Source: Lysobacter sp. Root494
Lineage (GTDB): Bacteria; Pseudomonadota; Gammaproteobacteria; Xanthomonadales; Xanthomonadaceae
Assembly: GCF_001427225.1 (NCBI RefSeq)
Contig: NZ_LMFH01000005.1
Location: 124,553-188,552 of the forward strand
DNA: 64,000 nt
Direction of reading: 5' to 3'
The translations under genes were made by a program, and so were the position numbers. Shown here piece after piece: positions 37,766 through 47,699 of the stretch; position 1 is the first letter of the stretch; every line of letters begins with the position of its first letter. Under the pieces are notes generated by a model, which saw nothing but the letters and a program-made list of their open reading frames with translations, was not told where the DNA came from and made no database searches.

Positions 37766-38965
37766 ATGACCCAGCTCGGTACGCCGCTGTCACCGCATGC
37801 CTTCCGCGTGCTCCTGCTCGGATCGGGCGAACTCGGCAAGGAAGTCGCGATCGAACTGCAGCGTTACGGCGTTGAAGTCATCGCTGCCGATCGCTATGCC
37901 GATGCGCCGGCGATGCAGGTCGCGCATCGCAGCCACGTGCTCGACATGCTCGATGCTGCCGCGATACGCGCGCTGGTCGAACGAGAGAAGCCGCACCTGA
38001 TCGTGCCGGAGATCGAAGCGATCCATACGCAGACACTGGTGGAACTCGAACAGGAGTTCTCCGAACGTGGGACCGATTCGCGCGTGATTCCCACTGCGCG
38101 CGCCGCGCGCCTGACGATGGACCGCGAAGGCATCCGCCGTCTCGCCGCGGAAACACTGGGCCTGCCGACATCAAAGTACCGCTTCGTCGACACGCTGGAT
38201 GACTACCGCGAGGCGGTGAAGGCGATCGGCCTGCCATGCGTGGTGAAACCGGTGATGTCTTCATCGGGCAAGGGCCAGTCGCTGGTACGCAGCGAAGCCG
38301 ACATCGATGTGGCGTGGGATTACGCGCAGACCGGCGGCCGCGCTGGCGCGGGCCGCGTGATCGTCGAAGGCTTCATCCACTTCGATTACGAGATCACCCT
38401 GCTGACCGTGCGCCATCGCGACGGCACGAGCTTCTGCGATCCGATCGGGCACCTGCAGCGCGATGGCGACTACCGCGAGAGCTGGCAACCGCAGCCGATG
38501 TCGGCGAAGGCGCTGGAGCGGGCGCAGCAGGTCGCGAAGGCGATCACCGACGATCTGGGCGGCTGGGGCGTGTTCGGGGTCGAACTGTTCGTGCAGGGCG
38601 ATGAAGTCTGGTTCAGTGAAGTCTCGCCACGGCCGCACGACACGGGGCTGGTTACGCTGGTCTCGCAGGACCTGAGCGAATTCGCGCTGCATGCGCGCGC
38701 GATCCTTGGATTGCCGATACCGGTGATCCGGCAGCAGGGTGCGGCGGCTTCCTGCGCGGTGCTCGCGCAGGGATACGGCGTGCCGGTGTTCGGCGGCGTC
38801 GATGCGGCGCTGGTGCACCCCGATACCCAGTTGCGGTTGTTCGGCAAGCCGCGCGTTGAAGGGCACCGTCGCGTGGCGGTGACGCTGGCGCTCGCCGGCG
38901 ACATCGAACACGCGCGCTGCTATGCCCGCGATGCCGCCGCGGCCCTCACCATCGAACTGCGCTGA
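37766..38965 (+). CDS. purT: formate-dependent phosphoribosylglycinamide formyltransferase
   Basis: A 399-residue ATP-grasp enzyme making formyl-GAR from GAR, formate and ATP in purine synthesis. Seen: [40 protein letters not shown] (ATP-binding), [16 protein letters not shown], and [20 protein letters not shown] (metal-binding Glu). Length is normal. It is monocistronic or shared with the small gene downstream. Confidence 0.97.
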   Translation: MTQLGTPLSPHAFRVLLLGSGELGKEVAIELQRYGVEVIAADRYADAPAMQVAHRSHVLDMLDAAAIRALVEREKPHLIVPEIEAIHTQTLVELEQEFSERGTDSRVIPTARAARLTMDREGIRRLAAETLGLPTSKYRFVDTLDDYREAVKAIGLPCVVKPVMSSSGKGQSLVRSEADIDVAWDYAQTGGRAGAGRVIVEGFIHFDYEITLLTVRHRDGTSFCDPIGHLQRDGDYRESWQPQPMSAKALERAQQVAKAITDDLGGWGVFGVELFVQGDEVWFSEVSPRPHDTGLVTLVSQDLSEFALHARAILGLPIPVIRQQGAAASCAVLAQGYGVPVFGGVDAALVHPDTQLRLFGKPRVEGHRRVAVTLALAGDIEHARCYARDAAAALTIELR

Positions 38966-39011
38966 CGCATCGCCGCCAGCAGCGAACAGAGAATCGAACG
39001 GAGCACGGACC

Positions 39012-39416
39012 ATGAATGAAGCGCACGGCTACTTCGTCTTTTTCCACCCGCAGGCGCTCGAAGCATTGGGCGCGCCGATCCAGCCGTACCTGCTGGGCGA
39101 AGGCGACAACCGCCACATCCTGTGCCGCGAGGTCGACACGGCGGGCGCACTGATCGAGATGACGCTGGCGGGGCAGACGCAGGACGGCAGGACGGTGCAG
39201 GTCGAACTGATGGTGCCGGGCTCGATGGTGCGCATGATCGTGTCGGCGCACGACGACGAGGAGTTCGGTTTCCGTCCGCGCGTCGCCACCACTGCGACGC
39301 AGACGTTGCCGCCAGTCGGGCCGACCGCGGCGCCCGCGCAGGCCGCGCCGCAATCGGTGCCTGCTTCTTCGGACACCCCGGAGGAAGCGCCGACGCAGAC
39401 GCCGACACGGCCGTGA
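39012..39416 (+). CDS. hypothetical protein with Pro/Thr-rich tail
   Basis: A 134-residue protein from MNEAHGYFVFF after CACGGAC. The first 90 residues are folded in appearance (DTAGALIEMTLAGQTQDGRT, then VELMVPGSMVRMIVSA); the rest is a low-complexity Ala/Pro/Thr tail ending EEAPTQTPTRP. There is no signal peptide or membrane span. It follows purT by 46 bases. No family recognised. Confidence 0.65.
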   Translation: MNEAHGYFVFFHPQALEALGAPIQPYLLGEGDNRHILCREVDTAGALIEMTLAGQTQDGRTVQVELMVPGSMVRMIVSAHDDEEFGFRPRVATTATQTLPPVGPTAAPAQAAPQSVPASSDTPEEAPTQTPTRP

Positions 39417-39434
39417 GGACTTCCTGATTTTTGT

Positions 39435-39511
39435 TGTCATTCCCGCGCGGCGGGATTTCAGGGACGTAGGGGATGACCCGCCTGCACCTGTGGGAAGCCG
39501 GCGGGAATGAT
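39435..39511. repeat. decayed copy of the CGTCATTCCCGC repeat
   Basis: The left end GTCATTCCCGCGCGGCGGGA and right end CGGCGGGAATGATGA still match; the middle has diverged. It lies between two convergent genes. Confidence 0.65.
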
Positions 39512-39559
39512 GAACAAGGCCACCAGTCAAACGTGGCCAGCCAGGTTGCGGTGCTCGCC

Positions 39560-39892
39560 CTAGAACGTGCACCCGTAACGCGCGAGGTCTTCCTTCGCGA
39601 CTTCGAGCGTGATGCCGCAGGCCTGCGGCAGGGTCGCCCGATGCTCGGGATCCGCGGCTGCTTCCTTCCATGTCGCGAACATCTGGTGCGCTTCGGCGGC
39701 GAGCGCCGCGCGCCGGTCCGCGGGCACCCGCTCGTGGATGCAGGTGTTCACCTTGGCCAGGTAGTCGTCGCACTGGAGGATGCCGACGACGTTGTCCGCG
39801 GCGGTGGTGGCGTTACGGCTTTCAGCCTGCGAACACGCAGCCAGGCCAAGGCAGAGCAGGGCGGTGCCGAGGAACGGAAGTTCGGGTTTCAT
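39560..39892 (-). CDS. small Cys-containing lipoprotein, unknown function
   Basis: A 110-residue protein. The signal LPFLGTALLCLGLAACS has a good lipobox. The mature part has Cys in ILQCDDYLAKVNTCI, LPQACGI and RYGCTF, so one or two disulphides are likely. Helices dominate (RRAALAAEAHQMFATWKEAA). It is probably a periplasm-facing protein. No family recognised. Confidence 0.75.
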   Translation of the reverse strand: MKPELPFLGTALLCLGLAACSQAESRNATTAADNVVGILQCDDYLAKVNTCIHERVPADRRAALAAEAHQMFATWKEAAADPEHRATLPQACGITLEVAKEDLARYGCTF

Positions 39893-39960
39893 GCAGGCGA
39901 TTCGCGTCAGGCCGCGGACTACGGCAATGCCGCGTACTTCACGTCGCGCGTGTTACCGGA

Positions 39961-40731
39961 TCATGGCACCGGGATGGCGATGCCTCGTGCCGCAAAATCG
40001 AGTTCGCGCCATTCGCGTCCGTCGAAACCCTCGAGCGGATGGAAGCGACGCTTGTAGTCCATCTTCTGGTGACCGCCGATCCAGTAACCCAGGTACACGT
40101 GCGAGCGCCCGGTGCTGCGCGCCCATTCGATCTGCCTGAGGATGGCGAGCGTGCCGAGGCCGCGATCTGCGAGATCGGGGTCGTAGAAGGTGTAGACGGC
40201 TGAAATCGCCGAGTCGACGACGTCGGTGACGGCCACGGCCAGCAGCCGGCCGCTGCCGTTATCCGCATGTTCGCGCAGTTCGATGAAGCGGCCTTCGCTC
40301 CAGCTGCCGACCAGGAACTGGTCGAACTCGGTCGCGCCATGCCCGTCCATGCCGCCACCGGGATGGCGCGAGGCGAGATAGCGGCGGTAGAGGGCTAGCT
40401 GTTCCTCGGTGCGTTCGGCCGGGCGCACCCGCATTTCCACATCGGCGTTGCGCGCGAGGCAGCGGCGCTGGCTGCGGTCGGGATGGAAGCGATCGACCGG
40501 AATGCGCACCGCGACGCAGGCGCGGCAATGCGCGCAATGCGGGCGGTAGACGATGTCGCCGGAACGACGGAAGCCCCATCCCAGCGCCAGCGGATACCAC
40601 TGTTTCATGCGCGGATCGCGCGGATCGAAGACGAGGTCGCGCGCGGCGCGCTCCGGCCAGTACCCGCAGGCGTGCTCGGTGGTCTGGAACAGGCGGAAGT
40701 CGTCTGCGTGCTGGCCGGGGTCGGTGCCCAT
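39961..40731 (-). CDS. bpt: aspartate/glutamate leucyltransferase (Bpt), arginyltransferase family
   Basis: A 256-residue protein from [10 protein letters not shown]. It moves leucine from Leu-tRNA onto N-terminal Asp or Glu, marking proteins for ClpSAP. Seen: [38 protein letters not shown] (Cys cluster of the ATE N-terminal domain) and [12 protein letters not shown], and in the C-terminal domain [20 protein letters not shown] and [18 protein letters not shown]. The usual length is 230-250. Confidence 0.93.
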   Translation of the reverse strand: MGTDPGQHADDFRLFQTTEHACGYWPERAARDLVFDPRDPRMKQWYPLALGWGFRRSGDIVYRPHCAHCRACVAVRIPVDRFHPDRSQRRCLARNADVEMRVRPAERTEEQLALYRRYLASRHPGGGMDGHGATEFDQFLVGSWSEGRFIELREHADNGSGRLLAVAVTDVVDSAISAVYTFYDPDLADRGLGTLAILRQIEWARSTGRSHVYLGYWIGGHQKMDYKRRFHPLEGFDGREWRELDFAARGIAIPVP

Positions 40732-40877
40732 GGCGGCAGCATAGCGCCGGGATGCGTGGTTGGTGCGTACACATCGCGAGCTTGTTGGTGACGCGTGCTG
40801 AACTCCGCGTGCGGGGAATGAAGGCCGCGTGGAACGGCGCTTGCTCGGGGCAGCATGCGTCCGGCGTCGATTTTTGC

Positions 40878-40981
40878 TCGTCATTCCTGCGAAAGCAGGA
40901 ATCCAGTGTCTTTCGCTGGGCGCAAAGAAGCAAAGAAGCAAAAAAGCCAAGTCACTGGATCCCTGCGTTCGCAGGGATGCG
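40878..40981. repeat. CGTCATTCCCGC-family repeat (variant CCTGCGAAAGCAGG)
   Basis: Ends CGTCATTCCTGCGAAAGCAG and CCCTGCGTTCGCAGGGAT frame inner CCAGTG and CACTGG. The 335-base gap 40735-41069 otherwise holds only a further hairpin, GCCGAGC AA GCTCGGC near 41037-41053, and the bpt promoter region. Confidence 0.85.
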
Positions 40982-41069
40982 AGCTAGAAGCCCAGCCCGT
41001 CCGCTGCGGTCATCCATGCATATCTCTGTTGAAAGCAGCCGAGCAAGCTCGGCTCTACAGGACGAAAAC

Positions 41070-41915
41070 TCAGCCGCCCGTGCCGAACGATGCGACGTGC
41101 TTCAGCACCTTCGTTACCTCCCATGCGCCGCCGATACGCTTCACTTCGAGCGTCTTGTAGTGCGCGTACTGGCCATGGTGGAAGGACTCGAACTCGACCG
41201 TGGCTGCATCCTTGCCGGTGGCCTTGAACGAACGCACCGTCACCAGCAACGCTGGCTTGCCCGTCGCTGCCTGGTAGCTGCCACGTGCGGGATCGAAGTC
41301 GCGCACGCATTGCGAGATTGGCACCACTTCATTGGAAGGCTGCTTCATCGCCGCGATCACCGCGCCCGACGCATCGGCGTCGTCGACCGACAGGCAGAGC
41401 ACGAGCTGTTCCCTGGCGACTTCCTTCGCGAACACCGCCAGCGCGAGCGACTCCGGCGTTCCGCCTTCGCGCGCGGCCTTGTCGGACACGACGGGCGCCG
41501 CAGGCACGGCCACCTGCTTCGGCGCGTAGCAGCCGCGCACCATCGACAGCACAGCGATCACCGCCATGCCGGCGAGCAGCGCCATCTTCAGGCGGAACAT
41601 GCGCTTCTGCGCCGGCGACTTCTCGTATACCGCTTCTTCCTGGCGGAAGCTCAGCGGCTGGAAGCTGTCGGTCGGGCGGGTGGATTCGAGCAGGCCGTTT
41701 TCGCGCAGGACGTCGCGCGCGCGGATGTGGTCTTCCGAATGCACGACCCACACGCCCGGCTTGGGCGCGTCCTGGTCGCTGTAGCTGGCGCGGCTGCGCA
41801 TTGCGCCCTTGTACGAGCGGCCGTTGGTGATGCGCACCTCGATCCCCGCATCGCGCAGCAGCTTGGCGACGGATTCGACGTTTTCGAGACGCAGACTGCT
41901 GAATACCTGGCGCAT
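41070..41915 (-). CDS. DUF2007-like protein with one membrane span
   Basis: A 281-residue protein. The N-terminus MRQVFSSLRLENVESVAKLL with RDAGIEVRI matches the DUF2007 putative signal-transducing domain, then a membrane span MALLAGMAVIAVLSMV near residue 115, and a C-terminal domain that ends in a SnoaL/NTF2-like pattern (VEFESFHHGQYAHYKTLEVK). Four bases separate it from tesB. Function unknown. Confidence 0.7.
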   Translation of the reverse strand: MRQVFSSLRLENVESVAKLLRDAGIEVRITNGRSYKGAMRSRASYSDQDAPKPGVWVVHSEDHIRARDVLRENGLLESTRPTDSFQPLSFRQEEAVYEKSPAQKRMFRLKMALLAGMAVIAVLSMVRGCYAPKQVAVPAAPVVSDKAAREGGTPESLALAVFAKEVAREQLVLCLSVDDADASGAVIAAMKQPSNEVVPISQCVRDFDPARGSYQAATGKPALLVTVRSFKATGKDAATVEFESFHHGQYAHYKTLEVKRIGGAWEVTKVLKHVASFGTGG

Positions 41916-41918
41916 CGC

Positions 41919-42836
41919 CTACTTCTTTTCTTCAGTCTGGACGGCGCGGGCATTCTTTTCCTCATCCGCGTGAACGACGCGGATGAGGCCTTCCTGTGCG
42001 GTGCTCGCGACGAGATGGCCGTCGCGGTCGTAGATCATTCCGCGCGCAAGGCCACGCGAGGACTGCGCGCTCGGGCTGTCGATCGAATACAGCAGCCAGT
42101 CGTCGGCGCGGAACGGACGATGGAACCACATCGCGTGGTCGAGCGAAGCCATCTGCACGTCCGGCTGGTAGTAGCTGATGCCGTGCGGGAACGTCGCCGT
42201 GCCGAGCAGGTGGAAGTCGGACGAATACGCGAGCAGCGCGCGGTGCAGTTCGGGTGCATCGCCGACTTTTTCCGAAAGACGGAACCACACGTGCTGGTAG
42301 GGCGGACGCTTGGGCGGATTGAGTTCGTCGCGCGGATACACGTGGCGGAATTCGAACGGCCCCTGCCGCGAGACCCAGCGCTGCACCTTGGTCGGCAGCG
42401 TGGCGAGGATTTCCGGAGCGAGGGCGGGCGCAGCTTCGATGTCTTCGGGCTTGGGCACTTCCGGCATCGACAGCTGGTGCTCCCCGCTGTCCTCGTCCTT
42501 CTGGAATGAGGCTGCCAGGAACAGGATCGGCTGCCCATGCTGGATCGCGGTTACACGGCGCACGGAGAAACTGCCGCCGTCGCGCGTGCGATCGACGACG
42601 TACACGATCGGCGCCTCGATGTTGCCCGCGCGCAGGAAGTAACCATGCAGCGAATGCGCATTGCGCGGCTCGCTCGCCGAATCCATCGTCGCCTGCGCCG
42701 CGGACAGTGCCTGCCCCAGCACCTGGCCACCGAACACGTACTTCGTGCCGATGTCGCGGCTCTGGCCGCGGAACAGGTTGTCCTCCAGGCGTTCGAGCGA
42801 GAGCAGTTCGATGAGCTCGGAAACGGGGGAGGTCAT
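41919..42836 (-). CDS. tesB: acyl-CoA thioesterase II
   Basis: A 305-residue double-hotdog thioesterase. The start MTSPVSELIELL at 42836 was chosen because the frame upstream is the repeat and the next gene. Seen: DIGTKYVFGGQVLGQAL, SLHGYFLRAGN, DGGSFSVRRVTAIQHG in the first hotdog, and SLDHAMWFHRPFRADDW plus SRGLARGMIYDRDGHLVAS in the second. It cleaves medium and long acyl-CoAs. Confidence 0.96.
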   Translation of the reverse strand: MTSPVSELIELLSLERLEDNLFRGQSRDIGTKYVFGGQVLGQALSAAQATMDSASEPRNAHSLHGYFLRAGNIEAPIVYVVDRTRDGGSFSVRRVTAIQHGQPILFLAASFQKDEDSGEHQLSMPEVPKPEDIEAAPALAPEILATLPTKVQRWVSRQGPFEFRHVYPRDELNPPKRPPYQHVWFRLSEKVGDAPELHRALLAYSSDFHLLGTATFPHGISYYQPDVQMASLDHAMWFHRPFRADDWLLYSIDSPSAQSSRGLARGMIYDRDGHLVASTAQEGLIRVVHADEEKNARAVQTEEKK

Positions 42837-42863
42837 GGCAGAACCCGAAAGGAAGAAGCTCGA

Positions 42864-42869
42864 ATTATA
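42864..42869 (-). promoter_or_regulatory. -10 box upstream of tesB
   Basis: TATAAT on the minus strand, about 27 bases before the tesB start, embedded next to the GTAGG palindrome, which would cover the -35 position. Confidence 0.5.
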
Positions 42870-42873
42870 TCGG

Positions 42874-42905
42874 CCCGTAGGAGCGCCCTCGGGCGCGCCT
42901 ACGGG
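42874..42905. repeat. GTAGGAGCGC-type palindrome
   Basis: CCCGTAGGAGCGCCC pairs with GGGCGCGCCTACGGG. Its right arm supplies the TAG stop of the amidase gene read on the minus strand. Confidence 0.8.
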
Positions 42906-43471
42906 ACCAGGCGCTGAAACGGTACCGATTCCAGCACGCGTGGCCACGGAAACAGCGGCCCGGGATCGCGTTTTCGTCGTACCTGCACCCGCGGGTCGTC
43001 GGAAGCGGCGGCCGTGGTGGCATCGAGATCCTCGTGCCCCGCGACCTGCTTCAGCGAAGGCAGTTCGTTGTGCAGTTTCCGCAACAGCGCGATCAGCGAC
43101 GCGACCTGCGCTTCCGTATATGGCTCGTCCATCGCCTGGTTCCGCGAATCGAGCCAGTCGGGGTAGCGCCCGGTATTCACGAGCTCGATGCCGATCGCGC
43201 GCGGGTTGTAACCGCGTACGTGGTGGGCGATGCGCTGCAAAGGCACGTACTGGAACACCGTGCCGTCCCGATCGATGTAGTAGTGGCCACTGTTGCCGGT
43301 GCCCGATTCGTAGAGCTCGCGCTCGCCGAATTCTCGCGCCATCGCCATGTTGGGCAACTCGGTGCAATGGATCACCACGAGGTCGATCTGTGCCAGCGGA
43401 CGCTCGTCCAGGCGGGCTTCGTAAGGCAGGAGATCGACGGTGATCGGCAGGGGCGAAAGGTCGGGCAACAT
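42899..43471 (-). CDS. N-acetylmuramoyl-L-alanine amidase, AmpD-type
   Basis: A 190-residue protein from MLPDLSPLPITVDLLPY. Amidase_2 motifs: VVIHCTELPNM (zinc His), SGHYYIDRDGTVFQYVP, IAHHVRGYNPRAIGIELV and VAGHEDLD (third ligand region). It has no signal peptide, consistent with a cytoplasmic AmpD role in recycling anhydro-muropeptides. Its final codons and stop lie in a palindromic repeat, so the C-terminus may be repeat-shaped. Confidence 0.9.
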   Translation of the reverse strand: MLPDLSPLPITVDLLPYEARLDERPLAQIDLVVIHCTELPNMAMAREFGERELYESGTGNSGHYYIDRDGTVFQYVPLQRIAHHVRGYNPRAIGIELVNTGRYPDWLDSRNQAMDEPYTEAQVASLIALLRKLHNELPSLKQVAGHEDLDATTAAASDDPRVQVRRKRDPGPLFPWPRVLESVPFQRLVP

Positions 43472-43524
43472 GCGCCGGATGCTAGCATTCGTCCCCGTTC
43501 GCTTTGGTTGCACCGGAGTTCGCC

Positions 43525-44022
43525 ATGACCCTGCCACCCGCCGACTCCGAGCTGGGCAAGCTGATGGCGACCCTGCCGCGTCCGGGCCGCGTCGAATGGA
43601 TCGGCCTGCGCCCTGCGCGCGGTCAGTCGATGGAAGCCGTCGAACAGATCGAAGCCGTTATCGGCAAGGGCCTGGTCGGCGACCGCTACAGCGGCGGAAG
43701 CGGAAAGCGCGGCGTAACCCTGATCCAGGCCGAACATCTCCCGGTGATCGCGACGTTGTCGGGCCACGCGAGCGTCGCGCCCGCGCTGCTGCGACGGAAC
43801 GTCGTGGTATCCGGCCTGCCGCTGATCGCATTGAAGGAGCGGCGCTTCCGCATCGGCGACGTGGTGCTGGAAGGCACGGGCGAATGCGATCCGTGTTCGA
43901 ACATGGAGAAGGCGCTCGGGCCCGGCGGCTTCAACGCGATGCGCAGCCACGGCGGCCTGTGCGCGCGGATAGTCGAAGGCGGTGTGCTCCGCATCGGCGA
44001 CAGCGTCATCGCGCTCGCCTGA
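43525..44022 (+). CDS. MOSC domain protein
   Basis: A 165-residue protein. MOSC features: a GKGLVGDRYSGGSGKRGVTL entry loop, NVVVSGLPLIAL and the conserved Cys in GTGECDPCSNM with a following GGLCARIVEGG. The family binds sulphur or molybdenum cofactor intermediates. It is divergent from the amidase gene. Confidence 0.9.
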   Translation: MTLPPADSELGKLMATLPRPGRVEWIGLRPARGQSMEAVEQIEAVIGKGLVGDRYSGGSGKRGVTLIQAEHLPVIATLSGHASVAPALLRRNVVVSGLPLIALKERRFRIGDVVLEGTGECDPCSNMEKALGPGGFNAMRSHGGLCARIVEGGVLRIGDSVIALA

Positions 44023-44085
44023 GCCCGCGCGTCCTATAACCGCATGCGCGATGGCGCGTGCTTCGCTTCACATCAACGGAACGAC

Positions 44086-44610
44086 ATGCCTGGACACTGC
44101 ATCCTTTGCCACGGCTTCGAAAGCGGGCCCGACGCCACCAAGGTCACCGCATTGGCCGACGTCGCGCAGCAACTGGGCTGGACGCACGAGCGGCCCGATT
44201 TCAGCGACCTCGATGCGAAGCGTGAAGTCAGCGAACTCGGCGACGTTCCCGCGCGCGTGCAGCGCCTGCTGGCGATCGCACGCGAAGCGGCAGCACGTGG
44301 TCCGCTGGTGCTTGCCGGGTCGAGCCTCGGTGCGTGGATCGCCGGCAAGGTATCGATGCGGGTGCCGGTGAAGGCATTGTTCCTGATGGCGCCGCCGATC
44401 ACGCTCGATCCCGGGCATCCGCTCGAAGCCGCGCGCGTGCCGACCAGCATCGTCCACGGCTGGGACGACGAGCTGATCCCGCATGCGGAAGTCGTCGCAT
44501 GGGCGCGCGAGCGTCGCGCCCGCCTGTTGCTGGTCGACGACAGCCATCGCCTCTCATCGCATGTCGAAGCCAGCGCCGCTGCCTTCGGCCAACTCCTGGA
44601 ATCGTTGTAG
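44086..44610 (+). CDS. alpha/beta hydrolase, YqiA-like esterase
   Basis: A 174-residue protein from [15 protein letters not shown]. Seen: the oxyanion HGF, nucleophile elbow [11 protein letters not shown], an Asp in HGWDDELIP and the His in [12 protein letters not shown]. This is the minimal UPF0227/YqiA fold. The TAG stop falls inside a GTAGGAGCGC palindrome. Confidence 0.85.
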   Translation: MPGHCILCHGFESGPDATKVTALADVAQQLGWTHERPDFSDLDAKREVSELGDVPARVQRLLAIAREAAARGPLVLAGSSLGAWIAGKVSMRVPVKALFLMAPPITLDPGHPLEAARVPTSIVHGWDDELIPHAEVVAWARERRARLLLVDDSHRLSSHVEASAAAFGQLLESL

Positions 44611-44674
44611 GAGCGCACCTTGGGCGCGACCATCACCACCATGAAAAGCATCGCGCCCAAGGGCGCTCCTACAG
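44605..44674. repeat. GTAGGAGCGC-type palindrome
   Basis: GTAGGAGCGCACCTTGGGCG pairs with CGCCCAAGGGCGCTCCTAC across a 25-base loop. It provides the stop codon of the preceding hydrolase and ends 10 bases before the GTG of rlmKL. Confidence 0.85.
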
Positions 44675-44684
44675 GAAAGGTTGC

Positions 44685-46982
44685 GTGAGCCGCTTTTTTG
44701 CCAGCTGCGGCAAGGGCCTGGAATATCTGCTCGCTGACGAGCTCGTCGCCTTGGGATGCACGCGTGCGACCGCGACCATGGCGGGCGCGAATGCGGAAGG
44801 CTCGCTCGCCGATGCGCAACGCGCCGTCCTGTGGTCGCGACTGGCCAGTCGCGTGCTGTGGCCGCTGGCCGAATTCGACTGTCCCGACGAACATGCCTTG
44901 TACGAAGGCGCGACCCAGGTCGACTGGCCGCGGCACCTCGCCTCCGGCCACACGCTGGCAGTCGATGCGCACGTATCAGGCGACGCCATCACGCATGCGC
45001 GCTACGCCGCGCAACGCGTGAAGGATGCGGTCGTCGACGTGATGCGCGCGCGCACCGGTGCGCGCCCGGATGTCGATGTCGAAGCGCCGGACCTGCGGCT
45101 GAACCTCGTGGTGCGCAAGGGCAAGGCGATCCTGTCGGTCGATCTCGGTGGCGGACCATTGCATCGCCGCGGCTGGCGCCGTATCCAGGGCGACGCGCCG
45201 CTGAAGGAAAACCTCGCCGCGGCCGTGCTTATGCGTGGCAGCTGGCCGCGCGTATATGCCGATGGCGGTGCACTCCTCGATCCGATGTGTGGCAGCGGCA
45301 CGCTGGTGATCGAAGCGGCATTGACGGCGGCGGACGTCGCACCCGGATTGCTGCGGCATGGCGGTTCGATGCCGACAGGGTGGCGCGGTTTCGACGTGGA
45401 TGCGTGGAAGCAGCTTCGGGTGGAGGCGATCGAACGCGAGGCGAAGGGGCGCGCGGCGTTGCGTCCGGTATTCCGCGGCAACGATATCGATCCGCATGCG
45501 GTGCGCGCGGCGCGGGAGAACGCGGAAGCGGCTGGCGTTGTGGATGCGATCGAGTGGAAGGTCGAGGATGTGCGGCAGCTTTCCGAACTCCCGTTCGCTT
45601 CCAGTCGTCATTCCCGCGAAGGCGGGAACCCAGTGTCTTTCGCTCCGCTGTCGGAAAGTCCGGAAGCAAAGTCGCTGGATCCCCGCCTCCGCGGGGATGA
45701 CACGCAACAGCAACGGCAACAGCAAGAACAGCCACCGGAACAGTCACCCACGCCCCGCGGCCTCGTCGCCTGCAATCCACCCTACGATGCCCGCCTCGCT
45801 GCCGACCCCGCGCTGTACCGCGCACTCGGCGATGCGCTGAAGCGCACCGTGCCGCAATGGCGCGCCAGCCTGTTGTGCGGCGATGCCGAACTCGCCTACG
45901 CGACCGGATTGCGCGCCGCGAAGAAGTACCAGGTATTCAACGGCGCGATCGAATGCACGCTGATCGTGGTCGATCCCATCGCGCCTCCTCAGCGCGAGCG
46001 CAGCGATCAGGTGCAGGCCTTGTCCGAAGGCGCACAGATGGTCGCCAATCGCGTGCGCAAGAACCTGCGCAAGTTGAAGACCTGGCGCGAGCGCGAAGGC
46101 GTGCATTGTTTCCGCGCCTACGATGCGGACATCCCGGAATACGCCGCAGCGATCGATGTCTACGAAACCGACGAACCAACACCGCGTACCTTCCTGCACG
46201 TGCAGGAATACGCGGCGCCGGCGGAAATTCCGCAGGACGTACAGCGCAAGCGGCTCAACGAAGCCCTGGCCGGCGCGCGCGAAGTCTTTGGCGTGCCGCG
46301 CGAGCAGATCGCATTGAAGACGCGTGCCCGTGGCAAGGGCGGCAGCAAGTACGGACAGTTCGATACGCGCGGTGAATTCGTCGTGGTGCGCGAAGGCGCC
46401 GCGCGGCTGCGCGTGAACCTGTTCGACTACCTCGACACCGGGCTGTTCCTCGACCATCGTCCGATGCGCCTGCGGATCGGGGACGAAGCGCACGACGCGC
46501 GCTTCCTCAATCTCTTCGCCTACACCGGCGCTGCGACCGTGCATGCGGCACTGGGCAAGGCGCGTGCAACCACGACCGTGGACCTGTCCGCGACCTACCT
46601 GCAGTGGTGCTCGGACAACCTGCGCGAGAACGGCGTCGGCGGCGCGAAGCACCGGCTGGTGCAGGCGGACGCGATGGAGTGGCTGGAGCACGACCAGGGC
46701 GAATACGATCTGATCTTCTGCGATCCGCCGACCTTCTCCAATTCCAAGCGTGCCGACGACTTCGACGTGCAGGCATCGCATGTGGAGCTGCTGCGGGCGG
46801 CGGTCGCACGGTTATCGGATGAGGGCGTGCTGTATTTCTCCAATAACTATCGCCGCTTCCGCCTTGATGACGCGGCGGTGGCGCAGTTCGCGCGTTGCGT
46901 CGAGATCTCCCGTGAAACGATTCCGCCCGATTTCGAACGCAATCCACGCATCCACCGTTGCTGGCGATTGCAGCGCCTGTAA
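44685..46982 (+). CDS. rlmKL: bifunctional 23S rRNA methyltransferase RlmKL
   Basis: A 765-residue protein starting at GTG 44685 after AGGAAAGG. The N-terminal half is RlmL (m2G2445): a THUMP domain, [20 protein letters not shown] and the catalytic [10 protein letters not shown]. The C-terminal half is RlmK (m7G2069): [18 protein letters not shown] and [13 protein letters not shown]. coli RlmL is about 702 residues; much of the extra length is a repeat-derived insert at residues 308-340 followed by a Gln-rich linker, placed in the loop before NPPY. Confidence 0.95.
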   Translation: MSRFFASCGKGLEYLLADELVALGCTRATATMAGANAEGSLADAQRAVLWSRLASRVLWPLAEFDCPDEHALYEGATQVDWPRHLASGHTLAVDAHVSGDAITHARYAAQRVKDAVVDVMRARTGARPDVDVEAPDLRLNLVVRKGKAILSVDLGGGPLHRRGWRRIQGDAPLKENLAAAVLMRGSWPRVYADGGALLDPMCGSGTLVIEAALTAADVAPGLLRHGGSMPTGWRGFDVDAWKQLRVEAIEREAKGRAALRPVFRGNDIDPHAVRAARENAEAAGVVDAIEWKVEDVRQLSELPFASSRHSREGGNPVSFAPLSESPEAKSLDPRLRGDDTQQQRQQQEQPPEQSPTPRGLVACNPPYDARLAADPALYRALGDALKRTVPQWRASLLCGDAELAYATGLRAAKKYQVFNGAIECTLIVVDPIAPPQRERSDQVQALSEGAQMVANRVRKNLRKLKTWREREGVHCFRAYDADIPEYAAAIDVYETDEPTPRTFLHVQEYAAPAEIPQDVQRKRLNEALAGAREVFGVPREQIALKTRARGKGGSKYGQFDTRGEFVVVREGAARLRVNLFDYLDTGLFLDHRPMRLRIGDEAHDARFLNLFAYTGAATVHAALGKARATTTVDLSATYLQWCSDNLRENGVGGAKHRLVQADAMEWLEHDQGEYDLIFCDPPTFSNSKRADDFDVQASHVELLRAAVARLSDEGVLYFSNNYRRFRLDDAAVAQFARCVEISRETIPPDFERNPRIHRCWRLQRL
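45606..45702. repeat. CGTCATTCCCGC-family repeat inside rlmKL
   Basis: The two arms CGTCATTCCCGCGAAGGCGG and CCCCGCCTCCGCGGGGATGA lie within the reading frame, translated as [14 protein letters not shown] and DPRLRGDD. The frame is kept across the insert. Confidence 0.9.
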
Positions 46983-46985
46983 GCC

Positions 46986-47600
46986 ATGAAACGCGCGCGC
47001 CACGGGGTCTTCACCTTCTTCTGGCAATGGCTGAAGAATCCGCTGCGCACCGCCGCCGTGATGCCGTCCAGTTCCGAACTGGCGTACGCGATGATTGCCG
47101 AGCTGCCCGAAGGCACGCGGCGCGTCATCGAACTGGGCGGCGGCACCGGCGCCATCACGCGTGAGCTGCTGGCCGCTGGCATCCAGGCAAAGCAGTTGCT
47201 GGTGCTGGAACTCAACGAGGAGTTACACGCGCACCTGCACGCACGTTTTCCCGGCGTGCATGTCGTGCTGGGCGATGCGCGCTCGCTGCCCGAGCTCGCG
47301 AGCGAATGCGGCTTCCTCGATGAAGGTCCCGCGGATGCAATCGTTTCCGGTCTGGGCCTGTTGACCATGCCACCGGTGCTCCAGCGGGAGATATTGACCG
47401 CCGCGTTCGACTGCCTGCGCCCCGATGGCGTGTTGGTGCAGTTCACCTATGGCCCGTCCGCGCCGGTGGCCGAATCCGTCGTGAAGCAGCTGGTTTTGGA
47501 CGTGCATCGCGGTGATTTCGTGTTGCGCAACATGCCTCCCGCGACGGTATACGTGTATTCGCGCAAACCACCGCAGGGGGATCACCGCGCGCCCGATTGA
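46986..47600 (+). CDS. phospholipid N-methyltransferase-like SAM-dependent enzyme
   Basis: A 204-residue protein. The opening FFWQWLKNPLRTAAVMPSS is typical of PmtA-type phosphatidylethanolamine methyltransferases and relatives. The SAM site is VIELGGGTGAITRELLAAG, then LLVLELNEEL and VVLGDARSLP. It starts 3 bases after rlmKL, so it is part of the same transcript. The substrate is a proposal. Confidence 0.85.
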   Translation: MKRARHGVFTFFWQWLKNPLRTAAVMPSSSELAYAMIAELPEGTRRVIELGGGTGAITRELLAAGIQAKQLLVLELNEELHAHLHARFPGVHVVLGDARSLPELASECGFLDEGPADAIVSGLGLLTMPPVLQREILTAAFDCLRPDGVLVQFTYGPSAPVAESVVKQLVLDVHRGDFVLRNMPPATVYVYSRKPPQGDHRAPD

Positions 47601-47699
47601 ACTTGCTGCCGGAACGATGCTTCGTCCCGGCATCACTACGGTTTTCTGCGACGGGCGCCATCTTGGACGCATGCACAGGAACGAATCCGGGAACCATCC

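Noticed and set aside
42837..43367. Longer tesB frame reaching into the amidase gene
   Set aside because: The first part is out of frame with the amidase on the same strand, and TesB family members start near MTSPVSELIELL.
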